NCBI GenBank assembly: GCA_029864225.1
Contig: JAOTTU010000020.1
Span: 1 to 18,491 of the forward strand
From: Gammaproteobacteria bacterium
GTDB taxonomy: Bacteria; Pseudomonadota; Gammaproteobacteria; UBA9214
DNA length: 18,491 nt
Direction: 5' to 3'
Every line of letters begins with the position of its first letter. Within the stretch, counting starts at the first letter, position 1. The translations under genes and the position numbers were made by a program. The notes below the pieces were generated by a model. The model made no database searches. It had not been told where the DNA came from and was given only the letters and a program-made list of their open reading frames with translations. Of this stretch, positions 8,216-14,384 are shown piece after piece.

Positions 8216-8599
8216 TCAGCGGCGGAACATGACGGTCTCGGTGACCAGGATGACCACGGATATGATATTCGCCAGCAGGGCGCCGCCGGACAGGGACACA
8301 ATGCTCGCCATCACCATCGGTGTCAGCCCGGTGTCGGTGGCATAGACGAAGATCCCCCAGACGATCACCGCCGCAATCAGTTGCAGGTCGGCGACCAGGC
8401 TGGTGGCCAGCAGCACAGCCCCGATATGGGCGCGGTCCCCGAATTTCATGATAGTGGCAATCAGGCTGACGGTCAGGGCGGCAAACAACTCGTAGACATT
8501 ATGGTGGTTGGGGTTGTCCAGTTCGCCGATGAAGAAGCCGAAGTTCAGGGTCAATGACAGGACAATGAAAAATGCAAAGAACACCTTCTCCAGATTCAT
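8216..8599 (-). CDS. DUF6394 family four-helix membrane protein
   Basis: A 127-residue integral membrane protein with about four hydrophobic helices (5-25, 39-55, 62-85, 98-122). The sequence NLEKVFFAFFIVLSLTLNF followed by the conserved IGELDNPNHHNVYELFAA and KFGDRAHIGAVLLATSLVADLQL is what I recall for DUF6394 proteins; the family has no assigned function. ATG at 8599 is chosen over TTG at 8605 because GGAGG sits 7 bases before the ATG and would touch the TTG. It is the first gene of an operon with the RCK potassium channel, with a 20-base gap. This suggests an accessory or regulatory role with the channel, which is inference only. Confidence 0.85.
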   Translation of the reverse strand: MNLEKVFFAFFIVLSLTLNFGFFIGELDNPNHHNVYELFAALTVSLIATIMKFGDRAHIGAVLLATSLVADLQLIAAVIVWGIFVYATDTGLTPMVMASIVSLSGGALLANIISVVILVTETVMFRR

Positions 8600-8720
8600 G
8601 GTCAACCTCCGTTGGATGCTGTTAGTGGTGTTATATAGCGATCAGGATCGGCGCATGTGCCAAACCTAGCAAAGGCCGGGCTGTATCACAAATCCCACTC
8701 TTGGAGCCATGCCCGGCGCG

Positions 8721-8752
8721 GTCCCGGGTTTGTAAAATAGCCCGTCCGGGAC
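8721..8752. repeat. Inverted repeat in the divergent promoter region
   Basis: GTCCCGG (8721-8727) and CCGGGAC (8746-8752) form a perfect 7-bp dyad with an 18-base spacer. It sits between the divergent DUF6394 and phosphoesterase genes and overlaps a weak promoter-like TTGTAA-17-AACAAT on the plus strand. It is a possible operator; no regulator is identified. Confidence 0.3.
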
Positions 8753-8804
8753 AACAATTACCAGATAAGGGCGATGTGCGTACCCATTCGTGCGTGGAAA
8801 TTCT

Positions 8805-9803
8805 ATGACCACTTACTCGATCGATCAGGCCATGCATGAACTGCTGCAGCAACGGGTCGGCAAGGTACACCTGCAGCAGCGGCTCGGGATTGAGAAGGAC
8901 TACGAGCGCAAGGTGTTCGGCCAGGGGCGCAATTTTTTTCATATCGAGAACTGGTATTCCCTCCATTCCGTCATCAGGAACAGCCTGCGCCTGTTTCTGA
9001 TGCACGGGCGCGGCATGCGTAATGCCCGCAAAATTGAGCTGCGGCATAACAATATCATCCTGCCCAGGCTGGCACCGGCCTTTGATGGCTATACCATCCT
9101 GCAGATCTCGGATCTGCACCTGGACATGGCCAGCGATTTTCCGCAGGCCCTGATCGAGGCCGTCACCGGGGTCGAGTATGACCTGTGCGTACTGACAGGG
9201 GATTTCCGGGCAAACACCTTCGGTCCTTTCCAGGCGGCGGTCGACGGGATGCGACAGGTCCGCAAACACCTGAATGGCCCGGTCTACGGGGTACTGGGCA
9301 ACCACGACACCATCCAGATGGTGCCCGGGCTGGAGGCCATGGATATCCGCATGCTGTTGAATGAGCACGTGGTTATTGAGCGCGGCGCTGACCAGCTGCA
9401 CCTCGCCGGAATCGATGACCCCCACTATTACCGGGCTGACAACATGGAGAAGGCCGCCGACCCGATCCCGGATGGCGGCATCTCCATCCTGCTGGCCCAC
9501 TCTCCCGAGGTCTACCGGCATGCCGCCCATGCGGACTTCGACGTCATGCTGTGCGGCCATACTCACGGGGGGCAGATCTGCCTACCCGGCGGCCTGCCGC
9601 TGATGTGTAATACCAGCTGCCCGCGGGCCTTCTGTTCCGGTGCCTGGAACTATCACCAGCTGAACGGTTACACCTCTGCCGGTTCCGGTTCCTGTATCGT
9701 GGATGTCCGACTGAACTGCCCGCCGGAGATCACCTTGCACCACCTGCGGGCTAGAGCTTTCCCCGGTCGCGCAGGCGTGAGAATGTCAGGTCGATTGCGA
9801 TGA
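8805..9803 (+). CDS. Calcineurin-like metallophosphoesterase
   Basis: A 332-residue binuclear metallophosphoesterase of the YkuE/YaeI type. The metal-site motifs are in order: DLHLD at 103-107, GDF at 132-134, GNHD at 165-168, AHSPEVY at 231-237 and GHTHGGQ at 251-257. The first 90 residues form a helical extension of the kind seen in relatives acting on lipids or membrane phosphoesters; no signal peptide or clear transmembrane helix is visible. The substrate is unknown (phospholipid, lipid A precursor and nucleotide are all possible). ATG at 8805 is chosen; an in-frame GTG at 8790 is the alternative, and neither has a strong Shine-Dalgarno sequence. Its last 53 bases overlap the end of the convergent CarS-like gene. 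The DUF6394/channel operon is divergent on the other side. Confidence 0.9.
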   Translation: MTTYSIDQAMHELLQQRVGKVHLQQRLGIEKDYERKVFGQGRNFFHIENWYSLHSVIRNSLRLFLMHGRGMRNARKIELRHNNIILPRLAPAFDGYTILQISDLHLDMASDFPQALIEAVTGVEYDLCVLTGDFRANTFGPFQAAVDGMRQVRKHLNGPVYGVLGNHDTIQMVPGLEAMDIRMLLNEHVVIERGADQLHLAGIDDPHYYRADNMEKAADPIPDGGISILLAHSPEVYRHAAHADFDVMLCGHTHGGQICLPGGLPLMCNTSCPRAFCSGAWNYHQLNGYTSAGSGSCIVDVRLNCPPEITLHHLRARAFPGRAGVRMSGRLR

Positions 9804-10224
9804 AGATGAGGACGGCAACCAGGGCCTCCCTGGCCGTTGAACCCAGCAGCGGGTACAGGATCCCCAGGGGTATCAGCGTCTCGGGCAGCTGGTCGAGCAG
9901 CGGGGCCGAATGGCTCGGTGCAATCCCCAGGCGCCGTTTGATGAAGCTGGAGAGCAGGTCGCCTGACATGGCCAGCAGCCCGAAGGCCGCCCCTTGGGCA
10001 GGCGCCAGCCCGAACAGGGGTGCCAGCAGGGCGGTGGCTGTTATCGCACCGATAAACCCGCGGAGGGTCTTGGAGGGGCCCAGCAGGGGCCTGCCGTCCA
10101 GGAAGCGGAGGTTCCCGTCCAGCGGATGGTCGAGCCGTGTTCCCAGCAGCAACCTGATAATCACGGGTGTCCCGTTGGCGATTACCAGTAGCAGTACAAT
10201 TTCCGCGATTAGTTGAAAGCGCAT
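9751..10224 (-). CDS. CDP-archaeol synthase-like (CarS/DUF46) membrane protein
   Basis: A 157-residue integral membrane protein with hydrophobic segments at about 5-28, 56-74, 117-134 and 136-148. DGRPLLGPSKTLRGFIGA (43-60) and GDLLSSFIKRRLGI (88-101) match the conserved loops of the CarS/CdsA cytidylyltransferase superfamily (a GDL..S..KR signature like that of CdsA). Archaeal CarS activates digeranylgeranylglyceryl phosphate with CTP. Bacterial homologues carry this name by similarity only, and the substrate here is more likely a bacterial phosphatidic-acid-like lipid. A separate, longer CdsA would be expected elsewhere in the genome. The start at 10224 has an AGG about 6 bases upstream. 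The 3' end overlaps the phosphoesterase gene by 53 bases in convergent orientation. Confidence 0.85.
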   Translation of the reverse strand: MRFQLIAEIVLLLVIANGTPVIIRLLLGTRLDHPLDGNLRFLDGRPLLGPSKTLRGFIGAITATALLAPLFGLAPAQGAAFGLLAMSGDLLSSFIKRRLGIAPSHSAPLLDQLPETLIPLGILYPLLGSTAREALVAVLIFIAIDLTFSRLRDRGKL

Positions 10225-10320
10225 GACAGCCTGCCGTTTGTCCCGAACCAGGGTCTATTCTAAATGAGCGGGCACTGGATTCTATGTGTTACCTGGCGGG
10301 GATGTGTTTGCGCTGCGGAC

Positions 10321-10345
10321 AAAAAAAACCCGCTGCAGGAGCGGG
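10321..10345 (-). terminator. Rho-independent terminator of the 64-residue gene
   Basis: On the minus strand, CCCGCT, a five-base loop and AGCGGG are followed by eight T residues (plus-strand A run at 10321-10328). The stem begins about 20 bases after the stop at 10368, a textbook intrinsic terminator. Confidence 0.9.
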
Positions 10346-10367
10346 AGAAAAGGAGGTTTGTTTTGGG

Positions 10368-10562
10368 CTAACACTCGAATATCACTTGCTGCATTTCCAT
10401 AAGGTATTGTCGTTGTGTCTCGACCCAGTGCTGAAAATCCGGGTCGCCTGGAGCAGCGCGTTGTACTTCATCGATCTGGCGTTCTGCTGCTTCGAAACGT
10501 TGCGCCTGTTCAATCTTATCCAGGCACGATAACTCTTCAACATCAAGGCTAATGTTTTCCAA
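10368..10562 (-). CDS. Small helical protein of unknown function, TTG start
   Basis: A 64-residue acidic, largely alpha-helical protein rich in Glu, Gln, Asp and Arg (for example QAQRFEAAERQIDEVQRAA in the middle), ending in Cys. AGGAGG lies 10 bases upstream of TTG at 10562, and no in-frame ATG fits. A longer reading frame to 10640 would run through the promoter and is rejected. The gene has a clear promoter at 10606-10634 and a perfect intrinsic terminator just after the stop, so it is a self-contained transcription unit. No membrane segment, signal peptide or known motif is visible, and I do not recognise the family. The protein is short enough to be missed by gene callers. Confidence 0.65.
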   Translation of the reverse strand: MENISLDVEELSCLDKIEQAQRFEAAERQIDEVQRAAPGDPDFQHWVETQRQYLMEMQQVIFEC

Positions 10563-10605
10563 GGTGATCGTTCCTCCTAGCAAGACATGATCAATGACGA
10601 CTATG

Positions 10606-10634
10606 ATTACGCTCCCATCCGCGAGACCTGTCAA
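10606..10634 (-). promoter_or_regulatory. Sigma70 promoter of the 64-residue gene
   Basis: On the minus strand, consensus TTGACA (10629-10634) and CGTAAT (10606-10611) are separated by 17 bases. Predicted transcription starts near 10599, giving a leader of about 37 bases that contains the AGGAGG ribosome binding site. Confidence 0.7.
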
Positions 10635-10640
10635 CCACAA

Positions 10641-11042
10641 AGGATTGACGCAATTTTTTGTTAAAAATGAGGGTGTAAGCGTAGGTGGCTGAAAATCCGT
10701 GCATATCGGATTTGCTTAATTTTTGAATATTCGAATGGTGATTTTGTGTTTTTTCAATGGCTACCCACGGATGGATCCTGACGCCCGCATGCGCTCCACT
10801 CACATCCCCTGCTAGCGTGCGAAGTTTCTGAATTTCAATAAGAAATCTGGCGAGAGCCAGTAAACCACACGGTCCGGGCAGGCCGGCAATTATCCTCAAT
10901 AATCACGACTAAATTACTCAGGCATTCTGTTTTTCGTGGTCATGGCCAGCGGGATATGGCGACAATAAAACAATAATTATCAATAATATAAATAGTTTTC
11001 TTCATGTGATCACAAACACGACCCGGGTAATTTCATGGAACT
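10641..11042. other. Intergenic stretch without a supportable gene
   Basis: About 400 bases of mixed but mostly AT-rich sequence. Reading frames here lack ribosome binding sites and coding-like codon use. Two overlapping perfect palindromes occur at 10725-10736 (GAATATTC and ATTCGAAT). Nothing else is recognised. Confidence 0.6.
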
Positions 11043-11296
11043 GTCGCCAAGGACAAACTGCCATGCCCATGGCTGCCATCCGGCCTCACTGTGGTGACCG
11101 CAGGTATCAAGGCTGATACGGAACAGGGGGGTACACAGCAGCTGTCCCATGGGATCCACAACCTGCTTACCCGGGAGAGTCCGTCAGACGACCTCGGCAG
11201 GCTGGAGGTGCTGGGACTGCCCGACTGGATCGATGTGGGCAGCGCCGACGGTTTCGAAGATGGCGGGTAGATATCCGCGAACTCCCCAAGGACTGA
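11043..11296 (+). pseudogene. Decayed coding fragment, unrecognised
   Basis: A GC-rich island between AT-rich flanks reads on the plus strand as 75 sense codons with strong G/C preference at third positions (for example LTVVTAGIKADTEQGG and LEVLGLPDWIDVGSADG), ending in TAG at 11268-11270. Shifting the frame by one base there continues in coding-like sequence (DIRELPKD) to a TGA at 11294-11296, so a frameshift is likely. There is no start codon with a ribosome binding site; a stop lies a few codons upstream. I read it as the C-terminal remnant of a lost gene. The family is not recognised, and an opposite-strand reading cannot be fully excluded. Confidence 0.4.
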
Positions 11297-11422
11297 GGCC
11301 CCGGGTCCTGTCAGTGGGCATCCGGTAGCTGAACTTCCACACAAACTCCTTGCTCCCGTGCTGAAAGCCCACTTGGAAATACCAGTTTTCCCCAGGTCGA
11401 GAAAAAATATCCCCGAGTGTTA

Positions 11423-11451
11423 ATTCATATCTTATTGAAAATTATATGAAT
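11423..11451. repeat. Perfect 8-bp inverted repeat upstream of sgp copy 1
   Basis: ATTCATAT (11423-11430) and ATATGAAT (11444-11451) flank a 13-base spacer in AT-rich sequence about 45 bases upstream of the -35 box of the first sulfur globule gene. The ATTC...GAAT ends are reminiscent of SqrR-type operators, but the spacing differs. It is a candidate regulator site. Confidence 0.4.
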
Positions 11452-11495
11452 AAAAAAATGATGGCTACTATTTTAAAGATTTATTAAATTAGTTA

Positions 11496-11524
11496 TTGCT
11501 AAATTAAGAGAATGCTAATATTAT
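11496..11524 (+). promoter_or_regulatory. Sigma70 promoter of sgp copy 1
   Basis: TTGCTA (11496-11501), 17 bases, TATTAT (11519-11524). The same arrangement, with TTGCTT and an identical TATTAT, is kept in copy 2. Predicted start is near 11531, giving a leader of about 60 bases. Confidence 0.7.
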
Positions 11525-11537
11525 AGTCCCCGTCATT

Positions 11538-11572
11538 GCAAAGACTACTTAACCCACTTTATTCAACTTTGC
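11538..11572 (+). other. Leader hairpin of sgp copy 1
   Basis: GCAAAG (11538-11543) and CTTTGC (11567-11572) can pair across a 23-base loop just before the GGAGG ribosome binding site at 11579-11583. The whole leader is identical in copy 2. It may stabilise the mRNA or modulate translation. Confidence 0.35.
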
Positions 11573-11591
11573 TTACTTGGAGGTACACATC

Positions 11592-11915
11592 ATGAAAACA
11601 CTTGCTACTCTGATCTCTGCCGCCACTCTGGCCGTTGCTTCTACCGCCGCTTCCGCCTGGGGCTGGGGTCCTTTCGGTAACGGTTACGACGGTTACAACA
11701 ACGGTTACGGCGACGGCTACGGCGATTTCGACGGCGGCTTCAGCATGAACTTCAGCGGTCGCGGTTCCGGTCGCGGCTACGGTCGTGGCTACGGTCGCGG
11801 CTACGGTTATGACGCCCCGTACTACGGCTATGCCCCTTACGGTGTTGCGCCTTACGGGTTCGCTCCGGCAGTTGCTCCGGTTGCCCCTCAGGCCGCTGAC
11901 ACCGAAAGCAAGTAA
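11592..11915 (+). CDS. Sulfur globule protein, copy 1
   Basis: A 107-residue secreted structural protein. Sulfur globule proteins (SgpA/B/C of purple sulfur bacteria) form the proteinaceous coat around periplasmic sulfur globules. The N-terminus is a signal peptide (MKTLATL, hydrophobic core, cleavage after about ASA at 20-22). The mature part is Gly/Tyr/Asn-rich: GNGYDGYNNGYGDGYGDF, then FSMNFSGRGSG and RGYG repeats at about 61-73, then APYG repeats and a Pro/Ala-rich tail. Composition and order match the sulfur globule family. GGAGG lies 8 bases before the ATG; an upstream in-frame TTG at 11577 overlaps the ribosome binding site and is rejected. It has its own promoter and terminator, so it is monocistronic. 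It is paralogous to the gene at 18080-18382 and differs mainly by short indels in the low-complexity parts. Confidence 0.88.
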   Translation: MKTLATLISAATLAVASTAASAWGWGPFGNGYDGYNNGYGDGYGDFDGGFSMNFSGRGSGRGYGRGYGRGYGYDAPYYGYAPYGVAPYGFAPAVAPVAPQAADTESK

Positions 11916-11942
11916 GTCCAACTTACTCGCCAGAAAAGCCAA

Positions 11943-11979
11943 ACGGGGGCGACTCTTACGAGTCACCCCCGTTTTTTTT
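11943..11979 (+). terminator. Terminator of sgp copy 1
   Basis: ACGGGGGCGACTC, loop TTAC, GAGTCACCCCCGT, then a run of eight T. One C-A mismatch interrupts the 13-bp stem; the same stem in copy 2 is perfect. Confidence 0.93.
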
Positions 11980-12017
11980 GCGACTCTAAATTACATCGAA
12001 TCGAGCGGAGTTCACCA

Positions 12018-12842
12018 ATGAAAAAGGGAATGATCACATTGTTGTTAATCATTGCGGGGCTGTTCCATACGGCCGCGCGCGCCGATGTACTGGTGCTGGT
12101 ACACGGTTACCTGAGCGGCGCACAGTCCTGGGATGCGAGCGGCATCACCGCCGTGCTGGGACGTAATGGCTGGCAGCGTGCGGGCGTGTATGCCGCAGGG
12201 CCGGCGGGGGTCCAGTTGATCCCGATGAAGCGCGGTAGCGCGGATCACACCTTCTATACCGTTGACCTGCCCTCCGAGGCCCCCGTGCTAGTGCAGGCCT
12301 TCCAACTGCGCCAGATCCTGCAATCCGTCAGTCAACTACATGCCGGTGAATCGATCGTCGTAGTGGGGCATTCGGCGGGCGGTGTGGTGGCGCGGGCGGC
12401 TCTGGTGCGTGGTCAGGCCCGCAACGTCAAGGCCCTGATTACCATCGCCACGCCGCATCTTGGCACCTACCGTGCCGAGCAGGCGCTGGACGCGACCGAT
12501 ATCCCGTTCCCGTTCTCGATTGTGACCGATGTCCTGGGTGGCGAGGCCTATGACACGGCCATGCGTTCGCGCAGCCTCTATGTGGACCTGGTCCGCCCGC
12601 GGCCGGGCAGCCTGCTGTTCTGGCTCAATAACGAACCGCATCCCGACATTCAGTATTTCTCCATAGTGCGTGGCAATGATGCGGTCCTGTCGGGTGACTA
12701 TGTCGTGCCGGGCTACAGCCAGGACATGAACAACGTGCCGGTGTTGCGCGGCAAGTCATCGCGCATATCGATCCCCAGGGAGCATGGCCTGGACGTGCTC
12801 GACGGGAACGTGATCGTCACCCTGCTGGACAGTCTCAGCTAG
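12018..12842 (+). CDS. Secreted alpha/beta hydrolase (lipase/esterase-like)
   Basis: A 274-residue protein with a signal peptide (MKKGMITLLLIIAGLF, cleavage near ARA at 20-22), so it is periplasmic or exported. The mature chain opens with the strand DVLVLVHGYLSG, whose HG (29-30) forms the oxyanion region. The nucleophile elbow is GHSAGG with Ser119, the acid is probably Asp221 or Asp227, and the catalytic His is His256 in REHGLD. TIATPHLGT (142-150) after the elbow is typical of PGAP1/lipase-like hydrolases. GGAG lies about 8 bases before the ATG. It begins 39 bases after the sgp terminator and shows no obvious own promoter. Its stop codon overlaps that of the convergent DUF427 gene. The substrate (lipid ester or other) is unknown. 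Confidence 0.85.
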   Translation: MKKGMITLLLIIAGLFHTAARADVLVLVHGYLSGAQSWDASGITAVLGRNGWQRAGVYAAGPAGVQLIPMKRGSADHTFYTVDLPSEAPVLVQAFQLRQILQSVSQLHAGESIVVVGHSAGGVVARAALVRGQARNVKALITIATPHLGTYRAEQALDATDIPFPFSIVTDVLGGEAYDTAMRSRSLYVDLVRPRPGSLLFWLNNEPHPDIQYFSIVRGNDAVLSGDYVVPGYSQDMNNVPVLRGKSSRISIPREHGLDVLDGNVIVTLLDSLS

Positions 12843-13138
12843 GCCGACGGCGGGTCAGAGAGGATGATGTCGACACCCTTCCAGAAGGCCACATAATCCT
12901 TGATGTCGCGGGCCGCCGGTTTCGGTTCCGGGTAATACCAGGCCGCATCCGGGTTGGTTCGGCCCGCTACGAGGATGTTCAGGTAGGAGGCCACGCCTTT
13001 CCAGGGGCAGGTGGTATGTGTCCCGCTGGCTTCCAGGAATTCCCGGCGGACCGAGTCCGGCGGGAAATAGTGATTGCCCTCGACTGTGAGGGTCTGGTCA
13101 CTGTCGGCAATCACCACACCATTCCATACGGCCTTCAT
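12839..13138 (-). CDS. DUF427 domain protein
   Basis: A 99-residue single-domain protein. The sequence MKAVWNGVVIADSDQT, GNHYFPPDSV, THTTCPWKGVASYLN and NPDAAWYYPEPKPAA followed by YVAFWKGV is the standard DUF427 layout, including the invariant CPWKG and AWYYP. The function of this common bacterial domain is not established, and the length is normal. ATG at 13138 has AGGAGG about 9 bases upstream; the longer reading frame to 13177 lacks one. The gene is convergent with the hydrolase, sharing a CTAG in which each stop codon is read on its own strand. It is divergent from the acyltransferase, across about 250 bases that include that gene's promoter. It is predicted cytoplasmic. Confidence 0.92.
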   Translation of the reverse strand: MKAVWNGVVIADSDQTLTVEGNHYFPPDSVRREFLEASGTHTTCPWKGVASYLNILVAGRTNPDAAWYYPEPKPAARDIKDYVAFWKGVDIILSDPPSA

Positions 13139-13299
13139 GTAAGTGTCCTCCTGCCGGGTTGCGTTCCTTCCACTCATACAGCAACGGGTTTGCGCGCGTC
13201 CATGAAAATTTGATAACTGGCCGGCAGCCGAAGTTCCCGGCCGGCATTGCCGTTGCTGTGTATTGTCAGCTGCGCAGTCCGGCGTGCGGGTGTATTCTG

Positions 13300-13329
13300 T
13301 TGGATTATCGTAATTAGCTGAGTTATAAA
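13300..13329 (+). promoter_or_regulatory. Putative promoter of the acyltransferase gene
   Basis: TTGGAT (13300-13305), 18 bases, TATAAA (13324-13329) in an AT-rich patch, giving a leader of about 57 bases. The rest of the gap 13139-13392 shows only short GC-rich repeats. Confidence 0.5.
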
Positions 13330-13392
13330 TTAAATAAGCTGACAGCAGGGCCCACGCAGAGCGGCTGTGGCGGGCCGTAACGGGGGTGGGGT

Positions 13393-14139
13393 GTGATCCG
13401 ATTTATTGCCGTGCTGCTCTGGCGGGTAATCAACGGGGTGGAACTGGCGGTGTTCACAGTCATCCTGTATGCGCTGTCTTATCTGCCGGAGGTGCTGCGG
13501 CCTTTTTACTATCCCCTGTTTCGCTTCTGGTGTCGCAGCTTTGTGCGTGCCCTGGGGGTCGACCTGCGGCTGCACCAGAAAAATACCCTGCCCCTGCCGG
13601 AGCATTATATCCTGGTCTCGAACCACCCCTCGGCATTCGAGGACATCGGCATACCGGCACTGTTTGCGGTCCATTCCCTGGCAAAGATCGAGGTGAAGGA
13701 CTGGTGGATTGTCGGGCGCATCAGCTGGGCCGCGGGCACCCTGTACGTGCATCGGGAGTCGCGTGAGTCCCGCAACCAGGCCGCCGAAGAGATTGAGCAG
13801 GCGCTGCTGGAGGGGAAAAATATCGCGCTCTATCCCGAGGGGGGTTGCAAGGGACGGCGCATCTTTGAATCGTTCCGCTATGGTGCCTTTGATATCTCAC
13901 TGCACACCGGCATCCCCATCCTGCCCGTGTTCCTGCATTACGAGGCACAGGATGACTTCGAATGGCGCACCCCCCAGACCTTGTTGCACAAGCTCTGGCA
14001 TATGATGACGACGCAGAATAACCGGGTGAATTACTATGTCTATGACGCCATCGACCCGGGCCGGTTTGCCGACAAGGCGGCCTACACGGAATACGTTCAC
14101 GGCAAGTTCCTGGAATGGCAATCACGCTACCTCGACTGA
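13393..14139 (+). CDS. PlsC-like 1-acylglycerol-3-phosphate acyltransferase family protein
   Basis: A 248-residue acyltransferase of the LPLAT/PlsC superfamily, which esterifies lysophospholipid or related acceptors at the inner membrane. A hydrophobic helix spans about 5-30. Motif I is NHPSAFED at 77-84; the usual HX4D would place Asp at 83, but Glu is there and Asp follows at 84. Motif II-like TLYVHRESRES (116-126) and motif III ALYPEGGCKG (145-154) are present, and a PILPVF (175-180) motif IV follows. GTG at 13393 is the start, with a G-rich GGGGGTGGG ribosome binding site just upstream; no ATG fits. It has a likely promoter at 13300-13329. Its acceptor cannot be stated; it may act on phospholipids or on another lipid such as ornithine lipid. 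Confidence 0.88.
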   Translation: MIRFIAVLLWRVINGVELAVFTVILYALSYLPEVLRPFYYPLFRFWCRSFVRALGVDLRLHQKNTLPLPEHYILVSNHPSAFEDIGIPALFAVHSLAKIEVKDWWIVGRISWAAGTLYVHRESRESRNQAAEEIEQALLEGKNIALYPEGGCKGRRIFESFRYGAFDISLHTGIPILPVFLHYEAQDDFEWRTPQTLLHKLWHMMTTQNNRVNYYVYDAIDPGRFADKAAYTEYVHGKFLEWQSRYLD

Positions 14140-14162
14140 CCCGGTAGCAGAATTTCGATGCC

Positions 14163-14315
14163 TTGCTGCTGGCGGGGATAGCGACCAATCTGACGGGCTG
14201 CCTGCCGCCGCTGGCTGCGGGCACCCCTGTGACGCAACTTGTTCCGGACGCCTCGGGGCCTGCAGTGTGTGATCCTTCGATGGCGCTGTACAGCCGCTGC
14301 ATGAGCGGGCGGTGA
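14163..14315 (+). CDS. Possible tiny lipoprotein
   Basis: A frame in the gap between the acyltransferase and the kinase encodes about 50 residues. It begins with a hydrophobic stretch LLLAGIATN and a lipobox LTGC (10-13), followed by PPLAAGTPVT and ending CDPSMALYSRCMSGR. Third codon positions are GC-rich, as in real genes. The only start codons are TTG or CTG around 14163; there is no ribosome binding site and no positively charged n-region. A stop codon lies five codons upstream. It may therefore be a degraded lipoprotein gene whose start was lost by frameshift (an out-of-frame ATG lies at 14158). Coding status is uncertain. Confidence 0.35.
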   Translation: MLLAGIATNLTGCLPPLAAGTPVTQLVPDASGPAVCDPSMALYSRCMSGR

Positions 14316-14384
14316 GCTGCAAGCCATGATAGAGTGGTAATTCGTAATCGTGGTAAGAACCGGCAAGTCTGCTTTTGATTATCA

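Larger units (their letters stand above)
11480..11980 (+). repeat. Left arm of the inverted sgp duplication
   Basis: This segment (promoter, leader, gene, 3' region and terminator) is repeated in reverse orientation at 18015-18491. Similarity begins in the AT-rich promoter and stops two bases after the terminator T run. Long stretches of leader, coding and 3' untranslated sequence are identical. Confidence 0.95.

Noticed and set aside
8631..9566. Long minus-strand frame antisense to the metallophosphoesterase
   Set aside because: The plus-strand frame carries all five metallophosphoesterase motifs; the antisense frame has none.
10725..10736. Overlapping palindromes GAATATTC and ATTCGAAT as an operator
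   Set aside because: They are too short and too far from any gene start to support a specific role; they may be chance in AT-rich sequence.
10591..10899. Minus-strand frame of 102 codons
   Set aside because: It runs through the promoter of the 64-residue gene, has no ribosome binding site and no coding-like composition.
11727..11812. Tandem repeats as a CRISPR-like array
   Set aside because: The repeats are in-frame codons for RGYG units in a sulfur globule protein, without spacers.
12839..12842. Shared CTAG stop codons of the hydrolase and DUF427 genes as a special signal
   Set aside because: Palindromic CTAG lets two convergent genes share a stop; it is compact packing and needs no further explanation.
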